Assembly: GCA_035591015.1 (NCBI GenBank)
Contig: JAXIUW010188070.1
Coordinates: forward strand, 1-12,267
Direction: 5' to 3'
Origin: Cephalothrix simula
Lineage: Eukaryota; Nemertea; Palaeonemertea; Archinemertea; Cephalotrichidae
Length of the DNA: 12,267 bases
The notes beneath the pieces were generated by a model, which did no database searches, was not told the DNA's origin, and saw only the letters and a program-made list of their open reading frames with translations. The position numbers and the translations under genes are program-made. Of the stretch, positions 9,501-12,267 are shown piece after piece. Position 1 is the first letter of the stretch; the number at the start of each line of letters is the position of its first letter.

Positions 9501-11613
9501 AAAATACGGTTACCAACAATGTCAGCAGATCGTACCAAGGAGTGTAATACAGAAATCGTTTCTTAGAGATACAGCATTGGCGACCATTGTAAACAACACT
9601 AGAGCATCATTGTTGAACATCAAGGGTAAGTTGGGTAAACTATTAGAGTTGATAAGCAACTACAAAACTGCAGATGGTAATGAATTCGAAAAGGTGGCAA
9701 AACAATACAAATTGGATTTAGTGGAGTTCTCAACGCAGCTATATACATTAGAAAAAGATGCATTTCCCTATCCATTGACAATTCTTGAAGACAGGAGCAA
9801 TAAAAACAAGGAATTATACGAGGCATATAAAAATATCGTTCAAGACTTAAAACGAAAAGTGCATACATTAGAAATAGATCTATATAACGCAAGAATACAT
9901 ACCTGGCCGCGGATAAAAGATGTGTATGCAATTAACATAATGAATTATAAGATGAACGAAACAAAGGGAGAATTTGAACCACTGTACGGGAAGACGAATG
10001 TGGCAAAACCAACTGTCCGGAAAATGTTTCAGTCTGACCTTATTGAATTAAATTCATTTTTAACCATGCTGAGAACGCAGACGAAAGCAGTCAGCAATCA
10101 GTTTCTAAAGCTTCATGAGGCAGCTGCAGATGTAAGTAATATAAAAAATTCCTAACGACTCTAATTGGTACTGCAGGATATTCTTACTTCATTTTTAATG
10201 TAATAAAAAAACGTGTAAAAGAAACAAAAATTTCATTGTCAGTTGAGTATTGACATGGGCCTTGTTGTTAGATATCAGATGAGGACATGTCTTTCGATCT
10301 AAATAAATCCATCATTAACTAAACATATTTCATTTGTCAGGCTCAATTTAATTTTCTTCCTTTTTTAGGTTTGGAATCAAACATTAGATGATCCGACAAC
10401 TGAAAGATTCTATGCCGCTCTGAATTTAAAGAAAAACTGGAAGAGTAAAATTGCCAAAATGGAAGATTTAAAAAGAACATTCGAACAGTATATCAAAGAT
10501 GTAAAAAGTAATGATAATTCTAAACTTCAAACAAATTTCCTGAAGGGATGGGAAGACATGATCGAACATTACAATCTCTATCTTGAAAAGAACAGGATAG
10601 ATACCGAGTTCTACAGGTATAACCAATCAGAATTTCGTATAATAGATTTAATATTAGAATAAAATTAAAAAAAACCATATTTGTTGAATATTTTTGCAGG
10701 AACAATTTCTTGAATTTAGATCTCTTCTACAAAGAATTGAGTTATACAATGATCACGCAGCAAGTAGCATATGATATATTTGGATTGTTTTGTAAGTAAT
10801 AGTTCAAAAAATTAAATTTCCAATTTTGTAAAATCCTAAGTTGAAATATCATGAAGCTGAATCTGCCCTGATGATTATGCCCTGCTCAACGGTAAAAAAG
10901 TTACATAAAAACATATAAAAATATCACACCTTAAGATTAGAATTAAAATTAAATTTTGTAACAGTACTTAAACAAACATGTAGCATTGTTAGGAATATAC
11001 GTCAAAAACATAGTGATTTCCCTTAAAAAAACGCATACACTTATATAGAACTTTTTAGTAGCACCATAATAAGACAGCACCGAATAAGACAGGTTTCCGG
11101 CTCACATTATTTAATGCTTTTCTTATTGCAATTCAATACCCTTTCCAACAGTACCAGACTTTTTAGCGATACTATTTGTCCAAAAACCTACATTTCCAGT
11201 TTCCACGTGCCGCTGTTCCCCTGTTTAACACGGGAATGATTCCTCTATAACATCCCAAAACCTTGTCAGTTTTGAGGGTAACACCGCCTTGGAAAATCGG
11301 GTAAACCCCCACAGACAACCTAGACTTGACCTGAATACACGACCCTCTCTGATAGTTGATAGTATATTATATTGAGCATAGCGAGCATCAGTTATTACAA
11401 AAAGGAAAGTTTTTTTAATAATTTAAATTTTCTTCAATAGGTGATGTTGGTGGATCACTCGGTCTGTTTGTTGGTGCAAGTCTTCTGACGATATTTGAAT
11501 TGTTTGATGTTGTTACAGCATTTTGTTGTATGAAGTGCAGAATCGGGTTGTACAAAGGTATCGCAGTGTTGCCACTAGACGATGAACGAAGAAGGGAAGC
11601 ATTACAGTCTTAA
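3153..11613 (+). CDS. DEG/ENaC/ASIC-like cation channel with giant extracellular insert, 12 exons
   Basis: Join 3153-3550, 3730-3897, 4496-4669, 5203-5336, 6761-6942, 7606-7783, 7919-7978, 8209-8312, 8926-10131, 10369-10616, 10700-10791, 11441-11613. This gives 3117 nt, or 1038 residues plus TAA, with GT-AG at every intron and phase conserved throughout. Family members are trimeric, sodium-preferring channels of the plasma membrane gated by protons, peptides or force. Visible in order: a long cytoplasmic N-terminus, His117-Gly118, TM1 (about 134-152), Cys183 in an FCN segment, Cys248/255/270, an eight-cysteine block (363-426), a CxxxCxxxC motif (440-448), the insert (about 479-943), the pre-TM2 strand (952-965), TM2 with GxS filter Gly993-Ala994-Ser995, and a short basic C-terminus. 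ASICs have about 510-560 residues; the excess is nearly all insert. Pre-TM2 and TM2 residues resemble ASICs more than ENaCs. The ligand cannot be read from the sequence. An in-frame TAA at 3108-3110 with no ATG before 3153 supports the start, unless an upstream exon exists. Confidence 0.93.
3610..3642. repeat. Near-perfect hairpin in intron 1
   Basis: AATAATCAAC (3610-3619) pairs exactly with GTTGATTATT (3633-3642). Inside, AAGC pairs with GCTT around a 3-nt loop, with one T/C mismatch between the two stems. The intron is only 179 nt, so the hairpin occupies much of it. Confidence 0.75.
3730..3897 (+). CDS. Exon 2: TM1 and first palm strand
   Basis: Encodes Arg133-Tyr188 and two bases of Arg189. 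A hydrophobic helix (134-152, beginning FLWLLALLVVSG) is TM1. It is followed by an aromatic YFFQYPVTV stretch and the conserved FPSLAFCN motif (177-184) with Cys183, the first extracellular cysteine. Asn172-Glu-Ser is a potential N-glycosylation site. In ASIC1 the segment after TM1 carries the His72/His73 pair implicated in proton gating; here the equivalent residues appear to be Tyr161-Pro162. Acceptor TTCAG|G, donor CAG|GTAAGC. Confidence 0.93.
4336..4411. repeat. 25-bp inverted repeat in intron 2
   Basis: Arms 4336-4360 and 4387-4411 match at 24 of 25 positions, with a 26-nt spacer. The outer ends read CGCGAGG. A degenerate sequence of similar wording (AAATTATCACCTTCGCG) occurs near 6600-6616 in intron 4, next to the tRNA-like element, which suggests a dispersed small repeat family. 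Confidence 0.7.
4496..4669 (+). CDS. Exon 3: start of finger domain
   Basis: Encodes Arg189 to two bases of Glu247. It begins with a basic RPVASRKK stretch and continues through a helical, charged segment to GHTLKEMLV, which aligns with the segment before the first finger cysteine in DEG/ENaC proteins. Acceptor TTTCAG|A and donor GA|GTAAGT are both strong; the intron phase is 2, as in the two introns before it. No cysteines, as expected for this part of the finger. Confidence 0.9.
5027..5066. repeat. 20-bp exact tandem duplication in intron 3
   Basis: TGATGTCTTACGCCCGCATT occurs twice head to tail (5027-5046 and 5047-5066). It lies about 140 nt upstream of the exon 4 acceptor. Confidence 0.85.
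5203..5336 (+). CDS. Exon 4: finger cysteines and CYTFN motif
   Basis: Encodes Glu247-Thr291 and one base of Gly292. CRWKGIVC (248-255) and GLCYTFN (268-274) are hallmark DEG/ENaC elements. Asn256-Tyr-Thr is a potential glycosylation site. I chose the acceptor at 5201-5202, after a strong pyrimidine tract (TCTTATTTTTTGTAG), because it joins MLV to ECRWKG as in family members. The reading frame stays open upstream to 5078, and an AG at 5096-5097 would add 35 residues in frame, but those residues do not resemble the family. Donor CAG|GTATGA, phase 1. Confidence 0.9.
5539..5620. repeat. Foldback in intron 4
   Basis: GATAAAGTAC (5539-5548) and GTACTTTATC (5611-5620) are exact complements. Pairing continues inward through TGGC and GAGC blocks with small mismatches, giving an imperfect stem of about 20 bp. 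Confidence 0.55.
5784..5805. repeat. 9-bp stem hairpin in intron 4
   Basis: TTCCAGTAA and TTACTGGAA form a perfect stem around a TTAT loop. Confidence 0.6.
5811..5921. repeat. Two 37-bp direct repeats, 74-bp period
   Basis: The segment 5811-5847 recurs at 5885-5921 with about three differences; the shared core is TATAGAAAACTCGG followed by TCTTCTATATTG. The two copies are separated by an unrelated 37-nt stretch, so this is either a two-unit tandem array or a duplicated terminal sequence of a lost element. Confidence 0.75.
6271..6303. repeat. 12-bp perfect hairpin in intron 4
   Basis: CAGGGTTATATA (6271-6282) and TATATAACCCTG (6292-6303) pair exactly around a 9-nt loop. Confidence 0.7.
6505..6592 (-). 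mobile_element. tRNA-derived SINE head or pseudo-tRNA in intron 4
   Basis: On the minus strand TGGTCTAGCGGTTA (6570-6583) is a good A box and GGTTCGAGACC (6529-6539) a near-consensus B box at correct spacing. A run of seven T (6505-6511), a Pol III-type terminator, lies about 18 nt past the B box. The acceptor ends do not pair and the D and T stems are broken, so it is not a functional tRNA. It is antisense to the host gene. Confidence 0.65.
6761..6942 (+). CDS. Exon 5: central beta-ball and palm segment
   Basis: Encodes the rest of Gly292 through Glu352. The pattern GANNGLQLTLNI is the conserved Gly-rich turn plus strand, then LKILLYTRTEP and SAGSHTYGAIKV follow, matching the usual family strand, Pro and Gly-Ser/Thr turn pattern of the beta-ball and palm. 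Acceptor TTTGTAG|GT was preferred over an AG at 6743-6744 because only it keeps frame with exon 4. Donor GAG|GTAAGA, phase 0. Confidence 0.92.
7606..7783 (+). CDS. Exon 6: cysteine-rich thumb segment, part 1
   Basis: Encodes Val353-Asn411 and one base of Gly412. Five cysteines (363, 380, 384, 393, 395) follow the family order YGEC...Y...C...C...C.C, which in ASIC structures pair to staple the thumb helices. The Tyr-rich run between the first two cysteines is also typical. Acceptor CTGTTTAG|G and donor ATG|GTGAGT. Confidence 0.93.
7919..7978 (+). CDS. Exon 7: 60-nt microexon of the thumb
   Basis: Encodes Gly412-Leu431 and one base of Ala432. It carries Cys418 and Cys426 in a KECTLFNEIDC context, equivalent to the family C..F....C pair of the thumb. 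Flanked by TTTTTCAG acceptor and GTAGGT donor and phase 1 on both sides. It is symmetric, so skipping would keep frame but lose two structural cysteines. Confidence 0.9.
   Translation, partial: GKLQKNAPYSMRLTVQMRH
8209..8312 (+). CDS. Exon 8: CxxxCxxxC thumb-to-palm segment
   Basis: Encodes the rest of Ala432 through Val466. Cys440, Cys444 and Cys448 make the CxxxCxxxC family motif, followed by MYFEPNLSYATTS, the palm strand seen in ASICs as Y-x-x-x-L-S-x-A. Asn456-Leu-Ser is a potential glycosylation site. With the earlier exons this completes fourteen extracellular cysteines. Donor GTC|GTAAGT, phase 0. Confidence 0.92.
8926..10131 (+). CDS. Exon 9: 402-codon exon carrying most of the extracellular insert
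   Basis: Encodes residues 467-868, phase 0 at both ends. The first dozen residues (GSVAKYVRKNN) still resemble the ASIC knuckle helix. The rest has no counterpart I recognise in the superfamily. It is Lys-, Asn-, Leu- and Tyr-rich and predicted by eye to be largely alpha-helical with amphipathic stretches, with a shorter strand-like patch near EVIISIDGKKYGYQ (about 650-663). It has one cysteine (665) and sequons at Asn510, Asn689 and Asn810. The open frame over 1.2 kb, strong acceptor (TTGTTTTCAG) and donor (GTAAGT) make it a real exon. Function unknown. Confidence 0.9.
10369..10616 (+). CDS. Exon 10: end of the insert and return to the channel fold
   Basis: Encodes Val869-Tyr950 and two bases of Arg951. 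Up to about residue 943 it continues the helical, charged insert (sequon at Asn871; Trp870, Trp892 and Trp929 could pack helices). The last residues, IDTEFYR, align with the S-E-x-Y-I stretch just before the final ASIC palm strand. Acceptor CTTCCTTTTTTAG|G, donor CAG|GTATAA. Confidence 0.9.
10700..10791 (+). CDS. Exon 11: last palm strand and start of TM2
   Basis: Encodes the rest of Arg951 through Phe981 and one base of Cys982. NNFLNLDLFYKELSYTMITQ is the family N-x-L-x-L-x-x-x-x-x-x-L-x-Y strand and wrist segment, followed by QVAYDIFGLF leading into TM2; it is markedly ASIC-like. Acceptor TTTTTGCAG, donor GTAAGT. The preceding intron is only 83 nt. Confidence 0.93.
11441..11613 (+). CDS. 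Exon 12: TM2 pore with GAS filter and C-terminus
   Basis: Encodes the rest of Cys982 through Ser1038 and TAA. CDVGGSLGLFVGASLLTIFE is the signature TM2 block. Gly993-Ala994-Ser995 is the selectivity filter and Glu1001/Asp1004 are the conserved acidic residues at the inner end. The tail is short, with a CCMKC cluster (1010-1014) next to the membrane and a basic DERRRE run near the end. Confidence 0.95.
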
Positions 11614-11790
11614 ACAGTTAAACTGTTAAAGATATAACACAAGATAATGCGAAATACACCTCACCTAAGTTTGAAAAAAAATTGTATAATTTCCTTTGTA
11701 TCAAATTTATGAACTTTGATGAAAAAATCGACAAAAAGATACAAAACAAGTAATACTGTTATATAATAATAAAAAAGGCTTCTAAAAGAT
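11614..11790 (+). promoter_or_regulatory. 3' UTR with polyadenylation signal
   Basis: AT-rich sequence follows the stop codon. An AATAAA hexamer lies at 11768-11773, about 155 nt after the TAA, and is the first canonical signal. A second AATAAA at 12164-12169 is a possible distal site. The cleavage point is an estimate. Confidence 0.6.
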
Positions 11791-12267
11791 CTTTGAAGGA
11801 CAAAGTTCCAAGAATAGTTTCTGTTCGGAGTTTAAGATACAAACTTTCCTTTTAGGCTAATGCGCGTACGTATATAGCACTCTTTGATATGAACAGTGCA
11901 TGATTTAAAATAGTTTATATATTTTCCAATATGAATACAACAGCGGAAATACATGGAACTTGCTTTAGTTATGATATTTCTGAGTTTATCCGAGATGAAA
12001 ACCGTCCTAAAAATATCCGTTTCTGTTCTAAAATGCAGGAGCTGCAATCAATCTCGTGCATGCCATTAAAACCGATCTAAAACAAGAATTTTTATTTCAT
12101 AAAATATTCGGTTATCGAGGTTGCGCCCAGAAAAGGAAAAGAGAAGTATATACATATAAGTAAAATAAACAATAAGACTATTATATACAAATATACACAA
12201 TTTGGTGGAATTATTGAACTGAGGTTTTGGCGCTTTTGGTTTTGACGCCCGAAGTGGTCGAAATAAT
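11791..12267. other. Downstream AT-rich region, nothing recognised
   Basis: No splice-supported coding segment, RNA gene or clear repeat was seen. A 71-codon minus-strand open frame (11832-12047) has no recognisable features. The last 30 bases are richer in G and may start another element beyond the window. Confidence 0.4.

Noticed and set aside
9620-9931. 103-codon minus-strand open frame opposite exon 9
   Set aside because: Shadow of the strong plus-strand coding exon.
11832-12047. 71-codon minus-strand open frame downstream of the gene
   Set aside because: No recognisable features and lies in likely intergenic AT-rich DNA.

Overview
The window looks like genomic DNA from an animal, most likely a marine invertebrate (a lophotrochozoan such as a mollusc is my guess; the sequence does not prove the taxon). 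It is AT-rich, one gene is split by eleven GT-AG introns, and the non-coding DNA is full of tRNA-like pseudo-elements, foldback repeats and short hairpins. There are no bacterial-style operons or ribosome binding sites.

Positions 1-3152 hold no gene I can support. They contain a degenerate tRNA-like SINE head on the minus strand (about 76-149), a small perfect hairpin (275-303), a striking 200-bp foldback element (903-1102) with 69-bp perfect arms, a short inverted repeat (1307-1380), a second, imperfect foldback (1396-1595) and AT-rich filler.

Positions 3153-11613 hold one gene on the plus strand. Twelve exons join without a frame break into a predicted 1038-residue DEG/ENaC/ASIC-superfamily cation channel. 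The core is complete: a pre-TM1 His-Gly pair, TM1, fourteen extracellular cysteines (the number that forms seven disulfides in ASICs), the post-TM1 FPS...FCN segment, the CYTFN motif, the pre-TM2 strand, and TM2 with a G-A-S selectivity filter. The unusual part is exons 9 and 10. They insert about 465 mostly helical, cysteine-poor residues between the ASIC knuckle helix and the last palm strand before TM2, a place where ASICs have only a few residues. This roughly doubles the channel and is the best candidate in the window for an undescribed system.

Positions 11614-12267 hold the 3' untranslated region, with an AATAAA about 155 nt after the stop, followed by AT-rich sequence without a recognisable gene. 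The introns carry a second tRNA-like pseudo-element (about 6517-6592, minus strand), several hairpins and short tandem duplications. These look like small non-autonomous mobile element remnants, not functional genes.
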